A DNA stretch of 64,000 nucleotides from Sordariomycetes sp. S80-01Y (GCA_037042185.1 JAXQJY010000019.1:124001-188000); one strand, 5' to 3'; positions 45,367 through 58,688 are shown, numbered from the stretch's first letter. Numbers and translations: made by a program. Notes: generated by a model not told the origin, from the letters alone.

Positions 45367-46635
45367 CTACCGCAAACTCCAGCTGTAGTCAAGACGGCCA
45401 TCATGCCAGAGCTCAGGCGTCAGTGGTCCTATGTGAGGTGAAAACGGGCGGCCGTGAAGGGGTGCGGACCACGTGGCCTTGGGAGCAAAAGTGATTTCAG
45501 CAATGGGTAGCTCTCCAATGTAAGGAGGTATTGGTCTGGGTCCATTGTAGAGTCCGAACTTCCTGGCAAAGACGGCGTTGGGTATCCTTGTTTCGCTTTC
45601 AATGGGCGAGTTCTGTGCACTTGCTACCGGCTCCCGTTGACCCATCCCGACAGCCAATGAAGGCTCTGCGGAACGTCGCCTCTCCCAATTGCTATCTTTA
45701 CGAGATCTGCCCTTCATGGAGATTTTCCTGACCATTTGAAAGATATCTTGGGTGAGCTTGTTGTTGGCCGGTTGAAGCTTCCCGCAGGATTCCTCGCGAT
45801 TGTCGTCCGCTTGGGGACTGGGTAGCCCGTCGCCCAGGAAAGGAACTGACAGATTCAGAGATCGATGATCAATCAAGCGGCCCCGGCTTCCCTCATCGGC
45901 CATCCATTGCTTCTGAGGAGCCTCTTTGGCGTTCATAGAGCTAAACACCTGAGTGCCCTGGTCTCGCGAAGACATGTACATTGTATGGTCGATCATCCAA
46001 CGATGCCTGCTGCGAATGCAGCCTATGTACCCGGTAGCTTCTTGGGAAGGGGTCGCATGGTCAGAAAGGCGAATACTGTATCTGTCAGGGTGCTGGTCTC
46101 GCCATTCAACGAGCTTCGCGGTGGGAACAATCGCCGTCGTCACGGTTGTCAGGTGCGGCACATGTGGCAGCTCGAAGTCAGACTGTGAATCGTTAGCGCG
46201 TCCGGTCATTTAAGGACAAATAGTGCCATTAACACTAACATGGCGCCTCATGTGATGGTACTTCCAACGTTGGAAGGCTGCGCCCTTGTCGTCGGTGTGT
46301 CGGCAGTCGATTTCGATCAACTCATAGACGACACCACAGGCTTGGCCAAGATGTTCGTCGCCCATAAAGTCCCGCAATATGAGAAAAATCTGGTCGCGCA
46401 TGGGTAAGATATCTCTGAGGCGAAGTCTACGTCAACTGACCAGAGGAACACCATCCTTGTACTGATAGTTTCGAGGAATATGGGCGCACTGTTTGATGAG
46501 AACATTGCGACACTCTAGGCATTGGTTAGCTTGAGCAAGCGAGCGACAGTACGGAGATAAACATGCTGTTCTCATCAAATCGAGGTGTCTCCAAAGCGTA
46601 TCTGTCTGAGCCCATGTGATGGCAATCAGAATCAT
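45367..46635 (-). CDS. Protein of unknown function (about 386 aa), 5' end uncertain
   Basis: Model: exons 46635-46441, 46389-46240 and 46182-45367, with introns of 51 nt (donor GTCAGT) and 57 nt (donor GTTAGT, branch GCTAAC, acceptor CAG); 386 residues. The first exon has a cysteine-rich segment (CLSPYCRSL, then CLECRNVLIKQC). The second has GVVYELIEIDCRH and a basic KYHHMRRH end. The third has a folded-looking part (LTTVTTAIVPTAKLVEWRDQ) and a low-complexity tail. The first coding ATG is not certain; an ATG at about 46650 in another frame with an unusually short intron is an alternative. I recognise no family. It is co-directional with the 559-residue unknown, 256 bp away. Confidence 0.5.
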
Positions 46636-47927
46636 CGCACCCGGCCATCTCCAATAATGAAAAGGAGGATCTCTCTGAAGTGCCTTGTATTTATGGAGGC
46701 TGTCGCTAGGGGTGTTGTCGATTTAGGTCGTCTCGCGGATACGAGTGCAGAGTAGTAGTGGGCAACGACGCTTGTTTGTGGTGAGATGTAGATGGTTCAA
46801 TGAAGGGAAACAATCGAAGGCTGGTTGCCAACAGGTACCAAAAGGAGATCATAAGGGTCATCAGCAAAGCACAATTCCAGCAGCAATATCTCACGTCGCT
46901 TGATAGAATCGCAATCGCGACTGCCCGAGCGGTCAGCCATCCGAATTGTCTTGACTACTTAACATGGCTGCCCCTTCCCTCTCGATCCGAACGGATTCCA
47001 TTACGAGATACATCTGATTTCCGAGGCAGGCACGCGAAAGTGTCGGCATCAGCGCTTTTGCTCATGGCAGGAGCGCCCTTTGGATTCACACTAATCTTAC
47101 TTATACAGGGCGTCATTTTGCAAACGATGGGTGAGATGGTCTCACGGGGCCGTTTAGTCATCTGTATTGCTGGATTTCGCAACTCTCGGCCGGATGACGG
47201 AAGCCGATGGGCAAAGCTAGGGGAATGTGGTAATGACGCGATTGGACATCGCCTGCGATTGGGTTCTGCGGCGAGGACATGTGTTGCACAACACATGATA
47301 TGAGTGTGTTAGCGTTCCTTGCGTTGAGCACGCGGAGGCACTAACTTTGCGCTATCAGCACGTCGTCATCTCCCGACTTTGGCAGCCGACCCCTCCCCAC
47401 CCATGACTACCGATTTCTGTTGCCGGCGAGCTGCCAACAGCTAAAGCCTCCAATGACCTCAACTTCCGCCGCGCCACACGAGAACGGACTTGACTACTAT
47501 GACGAGCTCTGCCTCCCAGCAGAGTCTAGCCCTGGCCCTTCCAAACCACCCAGAACAACCGAGATCCCATCCCGTGCCTGGCGGGCCTACCCCGAGGCCC
47601 CGACACCGGTTGAGCCACTCAGCTTCTTGGTATTCTCTTTGTCATGGACCTCTCAGCCTCCTTAAAACCTTTTGAGACCCCGAGATCTATGCCGTGAATT
47701 GGATCCGAGCTGGACTTACGGGGTCCTGCAGCCAAGAAACACCATCGTGACTACCCCGTGGAGTTGCCGACCAATCGCTCCAATATAGCCCATCTCGCGC
47801 TTACATATAGGCGGCCTCGTACTCGCACATGTCCATTCAACACATTTCTCCATCCTTCTTCTCTTTCAATTTTGCTCTAGCTGCCTAGTGTTTTCACGTT
47901 GTCCTTCTGCTAGAACATACTGTTAGC
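46636..47927. other. Divergent promoter of the 386-aa unknown and the monooxygenase
   Basis: 1292 bp. A 167-codon frame (46800-47303) and an 81-codon frame (47420-47665) exist but show no recognisable content. A C/T-rich leader with TTTCTCC runs precedes the monooxygenase start. Confidence 0.45.
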
Positions 47928-49944
47928 ATGGAGAAGCTGCCGGACCAAGGATCCCACTATGACGCAGGTAAGCTGTAGTTATACCCATGCTGACATGCCA
48001 AGTTTAACCAAGCGCAGTCATTGTGGGAGCTGGACCTTTTGGTCTTATGCTGTCGACGATGCTTGCCCGCTGGGGTTATACCATCAAACACATCGATAAC
48101 CGGGCGGAGCCAACGGCAACAGGAAGAGCCGACGGCATCCAACCCCGGTCCTTGGACATCCTGAGGAACATGGGGTTGAAAGCTCACATCATGGACCACA
48201 AACCTGCGCGAGTGTATGAAGTCGCATTCTGGGATCCCAACGGCAAGGGCATCACGCGCACCGGCACGTGGGCAAGTTGCCCAGGCTTCATTGATGCCCG
48301 ATACCCCTTCACCACATTGCTGCACCAAGGCTTCATCGAGAGAGTTTTCATTTCGGATCTTGAGAAGAACGGTGTCTCCATCCAGCGACCATGGACGATC
48401 ACCGACTTCCGTTCTGACGAAGCCGGAAATGCGGAGTACCCGGTCGAGGTCAACCTGGCACACACAGACGGCACGAAGAAGGAGACTGTACGAGCGAAGT
48501 ACTTGTTCAGCGGTGAGGGTGCGAAATCGATGGTGAGGCAGAAACTCAACATCGGTTTCCAGCACCGAGACCCGATCTCGCACGTTTGGGGTGTCATGGA
48601 TGGCGTTGTCGAAACCGACTTTCCCGACATCAAGATGAAGTGCACCGTCCATAGTGAGCATGGATCCATCATGGTCATTCCTCGTGAAGACAACATGGTC
48701 AGGCTTTACATTCAGCTAGCGTCCTCTACTGATCCGGATTGGGACTGCAGGAAGACTGCCACAGAGACGGAGGTGCAGGAGATGGCTAAGCGGATAATGA
48801 AGCCATACCACATCAAATGGGAAAGGGTCGAGTGGTACTCCGTGTACCCGATTGGTCAAGGAATAGCAGATCGGTATTCCCTGGACCAGCGCATCTTCTT
48901 GGGCGGTGACGCATGTCACACGCATAGTGTAAGTTCTGGAACTCCCTTTGAGATGATGTGATTATTGACCATCGACAGCCCAAAGCTGGCCAAGGCATGA
49001 ACACAGCCTTTCTGGATGCGCAAAACCTGGCATGGAAGATCCACGCCGTTGAAAGCGGCTTCGCCAAGCGGGGCCTTCTCAAGACTTATGAGCCCGAGCG
49101 TAGGACCATGGCGGAGAAGCTCTTGGACTTTGACAGCCGTTACGCAAAGCTGTTCTCGCAACGGATACCGGCAGCAGATGAAGTGCAACAGGCCTCTGCA
49201 AATCACGGCACTGTGGCAGAAAAGCACGACAACGATTTCGTCAAGACCTTCAAGGAATCTTGCGAGTTCACCAGCGGCTATGGTGTGTACTACGAACCGA
49301 ACGTGCTCAACTGGTCATCAAGTCACAGCGCGAGATCAGTGCTCATACCGCCCAAAGGCACCAAGTTGAGCCCAGGCCATCTTTTCATCAACTCGGATGT
49401 CACCCGGGTCGTTGATGCGAATGTCGTTCACCTCGAACAGGAGGTTCCATTAAATGGGTCGTTCCGCATCTTTGTCTTTGGCGGCCAGCCGTCTGTAACC
49501 CGTTCCGCTCTTCGTGACCTCTCGGCAGGTCTAAGCGCGAAATCTTCATTCTACTCGTCCTACCTCCGCCCGGACATCTCCGAAGTCACGCATCACGAAA
49601 AGCACAACCCCCACAGTCTCTTCTATACCCTCTGCACAATCTTCGCCACCCGTCGACCTAACATTGAAATTGCCCGCGACGTTCCAGGCGTGCTGGGTCG
49701 GTATAGGGAGCATGTCTATGCCGATGACCAGCATGACTACGAGCACGTGCCCGATGCTGATGCACCGGCGCATGCGAAGATGGGCTTTGATGGGACCAAG
49801 GGAGGTGTTGCAGTGGTAAGGCCAGATGGTTATGTTGGAGTTGTCGTGGCGCTGGAGGAGGGAACTGGAACCATCGATGCGTTGAACGAATATTTCTCGG
49901 CATTTTGCACAAAGACTTTTAGAGGAGTTTCGTCACGGTTATAA
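47928..49944 (+). CDS. FAD-dependent phenol 2-monooxygenase-like hydroxylase
   Basis: Three exons, 47928-47967, 48018-48928 and 48979-49944, both introns 50 nt (donors GTAAGC and GTAAGT); 638 residues. The first splice completes the FAD-binding strand [11 protein letters not shown] (GxGxxG). [18 protein letters not shown] and the second FAD motif [19 protein letters not shown], rebuilt across the second splice, are typical of the aromatic flavoprotein hydroxylases. The last ~200 residues fit the thioredoxin-like C-terminal domain of phenol hydroxylase. It should hydroxylate a phenolic ring to a catechol using NADPH and oxygen, in aromatic degradation or detoxification. The exact substrate is not predictable, and no ring-cleavage gene lies nearby. 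Confidence 0.9.
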
Positions 49945-50998
49945 TATTGTTAATGGTAACGAAAGCGAGAATTTTATGATAGGTGAAGCACATATACACC
50001 TGATCAGACATAGGTGACAAAGATGGCCTCTCGAGTTTCCTTACCCTGAGCACGTGTCGCCCTCTCCCTAAGAGCTGATAGACAAAGAGATACACTCCCA
50101 AAGTGGGGAAAGCCGTAGAAAGACAATCATGATTAAGCGATCAAGTATCAAGCATTCTAACTCCCTTGATGCGACCGTACCAGCCGCTGGCCTTTGATGC
50201 AGACACCTTCAAATTAGTGCGACACAGAAGCGACTCTAGAGGGATCGGTTATTCCGATGATTGGCACGACAATCGATGCTTGATATTTTTAGTAGACAAA
50301 ACCACATCAGACCGAGTCATTGGGAATCTGAAAAGCAGCTGAATGAAATCTGTGCCATCCCTTTTCTATTCGGCGGCCCTTGAGCGACAACACGGTTCTG
50401 ATTTAGATCCCTGTCGTTCTATGGGTCCGATACCAACGTCTGTGCTTAAAGCTGAGCCTTGCGAGCCTCGCGCCGAAGCACGCTGATTAGACTCGGTAGA
50501 AAAGGCGGGGCGCTACTCTACTAGCCACTCACAGCGCTTCCGAATATTAACCGGCGCATCCCTTTAGTGAACGTCAACTGCCGCCTCTGACTTTAGTGAG
50601 GTTTGCACCTACAACGACATCGCCAGCGACCTCACTCTCCCCTGTAGCGTACAGCTGTCTACAGCGCACCTCGAGAACCTCCAGCGCCTCACTCTCTGCG
50701 ACTGGCGCGCCTTTGCAGCAAAGATGGGACGCCCCACACGCAGCATTTTATCGAATTGATTGTTCAACTGAGGCTAGATCACTGAGTTGGTAAGTCATGA
50801 TTTGCCCGCACTCGATCGCGCCGACTTCAGGACGCGTTCACATTTCATCGCCTGCTGGTTCCTTCTTCATAATAGAAGACAGCTCACACTTCGCTTCAAC
50901 AACGTATACATTGCGCGCTTCAGCTTCAACTTCACTTCCACTTCTATCTTAGTCTTGGATTCTGTCTGCTTCTCGTGTACACGGAACGTTCGCTCACG
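49945..50998. other. Intergenic: monooxygenase 3' flank and SUMO-protease promoter
   Basis: 1054 bp with no supportable gene or repeat. The part before 50999 is C/T-rich and likely the leader of the protease gene. Confidence 0.5.
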
Positions 50999-53900
50999 AT
51001 GCCTCGGAAACAGACAAACTGCCGCAAGCGCGCTGCGCCTTCTGATTTCGAGGGTCTCGAAGGCCGTACCTTCCACGTGCAAGTTGTGGTGAGTTCATCC
51101 CAGCCTACCTTAGGAGTCATCGCCGTTGGGTTCTGTCCCACCGTCGTCGTGTCAAGCCTTTGACTGGCACAGCACATTGCTATTTTCATCATCCTCGGCG
51201 CCTTCCGCGCGCCATCATCGCTCATGTAATCCCATTATGATCACTCGCTGACGCTTCACTGCCAGGGCACCACAAACGTTCCGCCGGTCACCCTTTGGGG
51301 CGACCCAGTGTTCGTTGCCTTCAACTGGAAGCCTCTCCAAGTTGAGGCTCGTGATAATTGCCACTTCATGTGGCGCCTCGCAGTGACGATGCTATCCACC
51401 ATCTTCGGTGGCGTCGGTCGCACCATTCAAGGCTGGTGTACGTCCTAAGTTCTGCCCCTTTACCCGCTCCTGATCTAGGATTGACACTCTCCGGCTCTGC
51501 AGTCTCTGATCCGTCCCTCAACACTGTCGAGAGAACCAGTCTTGACCCTCGTGATGGCACATGGTCAAAGAAGCGCGGCAAGATCCGGCACATCCGCGAA
51601 TACGCTGGCGATGCGGAAGTTGACCCGTCCGTCCCGACCCAAAATCTTCGCTGGTTTGACGAGGAGGAGGTCGAGGATGTCTGGGAGCGCGGCCTTGCTT
51701 ATCAGGAACTGTTCCGTATTCTCGCCAAAGCCCTGTCTCATTACGCAAATCTCGACGCCGAGTACAACAGAGTCCGAGTCGACGAGCTGAACGACCGCAT
51801 CAAATGGCTTTCTGATGGTCTTTTCAACTCGCCAGACGAGGTCGGCAGCTGCTACGATCGAGATCTCTCCAAGACCAGTCCCTGCAACAAGCTCATCGAG
51901 ACACTCAGTCGCGTTGCCTCCTTCTGCTCAATCCTTTACGACTTTGACCACATTCGCGACATTCGTAACGTGCACAACGGGGAGCTACACCACGACTACA
52001 AGCACGACTGCCCTGAATTCCCGATGGAGGAATTCGTCAAGACCGGCACTCTCACCAAGAAGCTTTTGACTGACCCACACTTCATTGCCGTCATCACCTA
52101 CCTCAACCGCGTCCTGGCCATCCCCCTGAGGTCTCAACTGAACAAGACCGTTGTTAAGCACATCATCTTGGACATCTACGCAATCGAGAATAACATCCCC
52201 CCCATGAACTACCTCGAACCTAAAGCTTCCAGGAATGTCTACTACAACGAGCTAATACAACGCTTCCCTCGACCGAAGTGGATGGATCTCCCTGTCGAGA
52301 ACCTCGAGTGCAAGTATCTCCCTGGCAAGTTCCCCGAAACGCCTAAGCACACACGCCTGAAGCGTGATCTCAACGGGAACAAGAAGGACAATTCTCGCGT
52401 GGACGAGGTTCCTCTTCCTCCCAGCTTCCCACCCCGATCTGGCCGTGGGCGCCTTGACACGCCTGCCAAGCGCGCGGTCGCCGTTGATTCTATCTATAAG
52501 GCTTTCAATCGTGCGAGGATCGCCAAGTACCCAAAAAGGTCCGACAGATGTAGGCTCTGCAAGAACATGCCATACAAATGCTCCCTCAGCAATTGCAAAG
52601 GTGGGCAGAAGAAGCCTGCCAAGTCCGATCTCGCCACTCCAAGCAAGAGGAGCAAAGACAACCAAATCGGCTTGCTCAATCACTCCCCTCATCACCGGTC
52701 TGCTGTCACCCCGGCGGGCATCTTCAGAAGGGGTGGACTAAACCTGCGAAGACTGCAAAATCTCGCCATCACTTTCACCAGCAGCACCACGACTCCTCCG
52801 CATCGCCTTTCTGCCGGCCTCCTCGGAACCAAGGAAGCACAGCAGACATTGGGCACAAAAACCACCCCAGTCGTCGCTGAAGACACTGAATCTACCCATT
52901 CCGCCGCTCGACTCGAAGCCCCCCTAATGGCCGCGGAGCAAGACGAGCTTACCTCCGTTACTAGTGAATTGCCTGAGGTTGACTCAGTGCCCTCAGAAGC
53001 CAGCTCTGTGGAATCACCTATCATCGACGAACCCTCGGAGGCAGATCGCCTTCTACGTCTCTCGGATCTCCAAATATCGGTGACGGACTATCACCCCGAA
53101 GAAGATGCGACTAATGGGCAGCCCAGAGCTCTCCCAGGTCACCCGAATCACACATCCGAATGGCTTAGTCGGGAGACCAATATCGAGCACGACAAGGAGC
53201 TCCCGCCTCTCTTCAGTGTCCCGGTTCCGACGTGGGCTGTTCGGCCCAAAGAGTCTCCCGCCCCTCGACCAAATTTCGAGCAAACCCTTGCCGAGTTCTT
53301 CGCAAACGACGTTCCCATTGGTGGCGATGCCCCTGTACAAAGTCAAGACTCTAAGGAATACATACAAGACATACAGGAGGCGCGACGCGCCGAAAGAGAA
53401 GCGCAACGGGCTCGCGAACGCGAGGAGGAATTAGCCCGCAATGGCGGTCTCCGCGCACCCAATCAGCTTTTCATTCAACAGCTGTCTGATGACAGTATTC
53501 AGCGGATTCAAAACACACTTCACGCCTCACCGACAACTAATTTAGCCACCACTGGGCAGGGCGTCGAATTACGTCGCCATGAATTTGCCAAGGTCGTCCC
53601 ACCAACCGAATGGCTCAATGATGAGATAGTCAATGGATCATTGCACTGGCTTGACACGGCCATCAACACCGCGGCTGGCGTTAAGAACGTCAGAATTCAG
53701 ACCCGCAAATGCGCATCCTTCAGTTCGTACTTTTTCAAGATGCTCCGGGACAGAGGCGCGAAAAGCGGGGTTCGTACCGCGAAGCGTGAAGGGATCACGA
53801 AGGACAACATCCTTCAAGTTGACACACTTCTATTTCCGATCTGCGAGGCATCGCATTGGACGCTCTTGGTCATCCGACCTTCTAAAAGGACCGTCGCTCA

Positions 53901-54204
53901 CATGGATTCCCTCAATCCTCGCGGCAACGAAAGCTTCATCAAGCTTGGCTACGAGTTCCTTCGCGAGATCATGGGGCCCGATTTCGTCGAGGAAGAATGG
54001 AAGACAGTCAAACACAAGGCACCGAGACAAGTGAACGGATGGGATTGCGGCGTCCACACCATCACCAACGCGATGTGCCTTGCGTTGGGCTTGCATCCAA
54101 TCGACTCATATCTAGCGTCCGACATGCCAATGCAGCGCTTGCGACTGGCGGGTATGCTACTCAATAGGGGGTTCAACGGGGACTATGATTTATCAGCATT
54201 TTAA
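50999..54204 (+). CDS. Ulp1-type SUMO protease (C48 peptidase) with long N-terminal region
   Basis: Three exons, 50999-51088, 51266-51437 and 51503-54204, with introns of 177 and 65 nt (donors GTGAGT and GTACGT); 987 residues. The first two exons are inferred: they add MPRKQTNCRKR and a segment reading VTLWGDPVFVAFNWKPLQVE, and both junctions restore the frame exactly. The C-terminal ~200 residues are the C48 protease: PPTEWLNDEIVNGSLHWL, SHWTLLVI (His about 870), HMDSL (Asp about 887), and Gln about 928 with Cys about 934 in RQVNGWDCGV. It should process the SUMO precursor and remove SUMO from targets, usually at the nuclear rim. A cysteine cluster C-x2-C-x6-C-x4-C sits near residues 436-455. 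Residues 680-710 are a charged ER-rich coiled stretch. Confidence 0.85.
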
Positions 54205-55356
54205 GGAGCAATGTTTCCGCTATTGGTTTCTGATCATTCTGTTTCTGGCCGCATTACCAGTTTTGTATAATTTAGAACACGCATCACAAGCAAGGCGTTT
54301 CAGCGTTGGGGTATCAACAGGGCAGAGAACACAGACACATGGGCAACCGTCGATGGCTGACAGGCTGCAGCTCAGGAGGCATTTTGAATGGTTGGATTGG
54401 ACCTGCCCTTGTAGGCACCGGGGAGTTGATTGAAGCTTCTCAAACAGTTCTCGTGGTTCATTCGTGACTCCTCCGTCAGATCCGCCCGGCGAACTTGTCC
54501 CACCCTTGACACCTTCTCGTGAACACAGTCTCATGGTAGTTGTGGCAAAGGACGACACTTCTAAAACATGAGCTCTTCTCCTCACAGGGGACTTTTGATA
54601 CCCGAATAGATCTGACTATAAACATGTGTAGCCCTCCCACCACAGGTCGTTCAAATTCAGTTGCGCGGAGTGGCTGCCGTGCTGTATCATCCCCCCAGCA
54701 GACATTTCCAAGTCGACGACACCAGTGGTTGATGCAGTCAATTAGATCGGAAAAAGCAGTACTAAAAAAGCAGTGGGAGGTGGACTGAACCCGGGAGCAG
54801 GCTGCCGTGGCTAGATGGGAGACAAGGCCTGTCCTAGTTTACGGAGAGGATATGCGCGAGCGGTCGTCTTCGGTTTAAGGGACCCTTAACCACCGATAGG
54901 ACTATCCCCTTCTATACACAAGTATTGGAACAGAAATATAGTGTCGGTTTACCACAGCACAACCTCTCTGTTACCTCAGGGCCACATACATCAGCATCAG
55001 TCACTGGCAGCAATGGATCAAATGGGGGCGCTAACCAAGCGCCACCGAGTATACGTTTAGACCTCTTACCCGTTTCTTCACGTGGAAGTCGGCGTATTAA
55101 ACATGAAAAGGCTTTCCACAGCATGGTATCAGCATGATAGCTAAATGCGCCTAATATAAGTTGCGGAGCAATGTCGATGATGTGCAGTTGCGACGTAGCT
55201 CAGAACACCGGTCCTGCAGCCTAGCTGGACGCTCGCTCGAGTCATACGTGACTCCAGGGTGCGTCTCTCGCGTACACTATCTGAGCCTGATCTCAGAGCG
55301 TTCTTTCACGAACCCCAGCCTTTGAGTCACAAGTGAGCCTGGGTCTACGCTTGCTC

Positions 55357-55378
55357 TGCCTGCCGCCTCAGGCAGGCA
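55357..55378. repeat. Small perfect hairpin
   Basis: TGCCTGCC and its exact reverse complement GGCAGGCA are separated by the 6-nt loop GCCTCA. Nothing links it to a terminator or an RNA gene. Confidence 0.6.
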
Positions 55379-58300
55379 AGGCTCGCCGCGGGCTACTTGT
55401 TTAGAAACAACGTCAACGAGGGACCACAACTCCCAGCTGCAAATGGTAAAGCAGAACTCAGCTGATTACTCGTAACATGTCAAGCAACGGGCTGGATGCG
55501 CGGCCTAGACTGTGTCACGCCGGGGGAAAAATTTGGTCGTCCCGCCAGCAGCCGTCATCTCTTCCCACTGCGCGGGAAACATCGGCTTGGACCATCAATA
55601 CTCAGCACAGACACCTCAGCTGCAGGCTCCGATCAAGGACTTGAAGGGAAAAGAAGACCAATTTTTTACCCCTTGTTGACGGTGGCCAAGGCAGTCATAG
55701 TCCAACCGGTGCTGTTCCGCGGGTGGACCACCCATCTGTGGAAAAGAGCCGCAATGCAACTGCAACTGCAGCTGAGGCGGTAGAGTGGGCTGTCTGTACG
55801 TAACGGCGTTTCGTGGGCAAAGGAGGACGAGTCAATGGTCCAGTAAGTCAAGGTACTCTTGACGGCACGCTGCTGGTAATAAGCCATGGTTTGTCGAGCA
55901 GGGACCTCGGATGGAACGTCTCGAAAGCTGTACCACATCGGGTGGCCTCATCACCTTCCGCGTGAAGCCGCCGACAGGAAATGGGCATAGGGCACGGAGT
56001 CGGCCTTGGCCGATGGTCGCAATAAGGCTCTGCATGTTTACCTCCAGCTATTAGCTGTACATCCAAGGGGTTGAGTTGGACACGATTAATTGGCGCAACG
56101 CCTCTTTCTGGCCGCGCCGGTTGCGGCTCGAGAATCAACCCGATTTTTTCTTCCCCTGCCGAGTCAAAGCTTGTCTCTTGGGAACTAATAGACCCACTGC
56201 ACAGACGGGACGGATCTCGTGAAGCAGAAAGTCGATGATTGCTCGGAGATGCCGGTGGGCATGTCAAGCTTTGACGGTTGGGCGGGCCCTCCCAAGCCTC
56301 GGTGACGGACTGAGAGTCCAGACCCGTTACGGAAGGATTCTGGAAGTTTGCCACCGTCTCTTTCAGCTTCCGCCATCTTGCTGCATTGGGATAAGCGTAC
56401 AAATCAAGTTCCGTCACCAACCCAAAGCCCTGGTCGCGATGCTGGCAGGATTTCTTCTGCCCGTCTTCCATGCACAGGGGTGCCGATGCCAGTGACGATG
56501 TTGGATGGATGCACGAGTATCATGTGATACTGCACTGCGATTGCTGACAATTGCCTGTGTCTGGACTCTGAACTTGCGTTGGCCCCTGCTGATCTCGTAG
56601 GCCGGATTGAAGGATTAACGGATTGACAGCGCAGGCGATTGCCTCTGAGGCAGAGCATCGGGCTTTGCGTCATTCCGCCGCTTCCGTTCCTGTGCCTGGC
56701 TGCTGGCACTCGTGATCGATGAATCAAGGGGCGTCGTCAACGTCGAGGCTGAGGAGGTCTCTTCAGTCATTAATCGTCAACGGCGGCGGCGGTGGCTTTG
56801 ACGGGCGCTCTCTGGTGGAGTGGCAAACTGTCGTCTTGCATTGTGGGTGTCAGACTAGCAGACGCCTGAGGAGGCGGCTATGATGTAAAACAGGCGAGAT
56901 CATGTGTAGCTGGCGTCGGCTAGCGCTCGATGGCCCGGAAGGGTCCCTCCACCACTTGGCTGCCAGTGCTTAAGTCGCTGCAGTGGTCGTCAAGCGCCTG
57001 CGTGAGGCCTCTGCTTCGTGTATCGAGAGATTCGAGAGGCGATAGAGTTTGGGCCCTTACTGCCAGTTGGTGCCGTTACTGAACGTGCGGAGGCCGTCTA
57101 GGTGTCGGGAAGTGATCGGCAGCGGGAGGTCGCAGCGCTTGTGATGGCATTGCCTGTGGCCATTCAAACTTACCCCCATCAATACATTTTAGACTGTTCT
57201 CGTGGAGATATCCATACTGTGGAAACCGGTCTAGGAGAATAGGGGCTCTGTAGGGGGTGCTTGGGGGATGATCGCTGAGGAGATGGCGAGGATAGACCCG
57301 CTGTGCCGAGACCCAACTGCCGAGGAGGGTGAGGAGAACAGAATCAGTAAAACATCACGACAGATTGCGGCTTGCCCTCCAAAAGGCATGATTGGTCGGG
57401 TGCGTGTTGACGAAGCATGCTGTCCCATCTGTTGTGTTGCATCGTCCCCTCTCCGCTCTCCATGACGAGGGGCCTCGCGGCGCGTGCTGCAAGTCCAAAA
57501 GCCTATCCGCAATTTACTACGCTGCTGATAACCTAGCGTGCCCGCCAGGCGCTGACCCTGTCGGATCTTGCGGGCATGGGACGGACGATGCAACACGACA
57601 TCGCGCACTTGGGGGGGCCTTGTGTGGACGCGAGGGACGTCTGTCGAGCTGTCGCGCGACCACCGTGAGGTTTCGCAAAAGGTCTGACGCGTCGCTGGTG
57701 CTAGTGAGTCCAGAGTAACTTCCAGCGTCGCACGAGATGTGCTGAGAAATGCTACCCCCGATGATGTCGATGGGGTGCAGCAAAGGTTGTCTCGCTACCT
57801 GCCAATTCGGCGGTGCGGAGTGGAGGGAGCATTACTTCAGGTGGTACTGTGCTAAGCAGTAGTGGTGCACCGGCGGGCAATGTCGCAGGGCGCCCACTGA
57901 CAGTGGTCAGTCACGGGCCCTGGCAAGCCTGGGTGTCCGCGGTTGGGGGGGACTTGGGGACTGCCACTGGCAGGAGAGACCCGCATTTGGCACTGCCTTC
58001 CACGCTCGTCGGCTTGGGCTCTCGACCAAATGGGCAGGAGCAGTGTCCCCCTTTCGTCACTCTCAGCCAGCCATTTGGCAATCTGTCTTAGCATGTTTAA
58101 TCACCCTCATCTCTGTCAACCAGCTCTGATTGCGTGTCAGAGATCTGAGCTCGCCCTTGGACAGTTCCAGACCAGCGCATGCACGCCCACCACCGGCACA
58201 CCCGCCGTCACAGGGCTTGCCCCAAGAAACTCTCTTCTACCGGTCTTGTGCTCGTCCACCAGTGCACGGGAACGTGCGCGCGCAATGCAGGGCAGGGCAG

Positions 58301-58643
58301 CCACACCTCGAGAGGGGGCCATGCCCCCCCTCTCCCTACCAATTACGTGCCAGAACATGCTTCGATTCGTCTTCCACGCCTTCCATTCCTCAGCGCCGCT
58401 TTTGTTGCCCGCCAGCCTGCCAGGGTCACCGCTGGCTCGTTGGGCAGGCGTGAGCAGGCCTGATGGCTGTGATGGCGGACGAAACGCTGATTGTTCCAAG
58501 TTACCTACTTACCATAGAATGGCGCCATCATCTTGACAGGCCCGCACGCACCGATCACGCCTGAAGCCTTCCTTTGAATCTGGTAACTGCACGACCAGAG
58601 CGTTCGCTGAGCCAATTTCATGTCGTAACGAATGGGTCTCCCC

Positions 58644-58688
58644 GAAAAAAGGAAAGGGAAAAGGGAAGGGACAAAAGAAAAAAAGGGT
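58644..58688. repeat. Polypurine (A/G) tract
   Basis: About 45 nt almost entirely A and G on the plus strand (runs such as GGAAAGGGAAAAGGGAAGGG), broken only by a CA step, in the gene-free region upstream of the RGS gene. Confidence 0.75.

Noticed and set aside
46800-47303. 167-codon frame between the 386-aa unknown and the monooxygenase
   Set aside because: One hydrophobic patch but no family signature and no splice support; lies in a divergent promoter.
47928-54204. Monooxygenase and SUMO protease as a linked pathway
   Set aside because: More than 1 kb apart with unrelated roles and no shared motif seen.
55848-56471. 207-codon frame on the minus strand in the gene-free region
   Set aside because: Has an ATG but no recognisable domain, hydrophobic pattern or splice partner; kept only as a note within the intergenic entry.
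57943-58536. 197-codon frame on the plus strand in the gene-free region
   Set aside because: Low-complexity and without family resemblance; overlaps other frames of similar length, as expected in GC-rich non-coding DNA.
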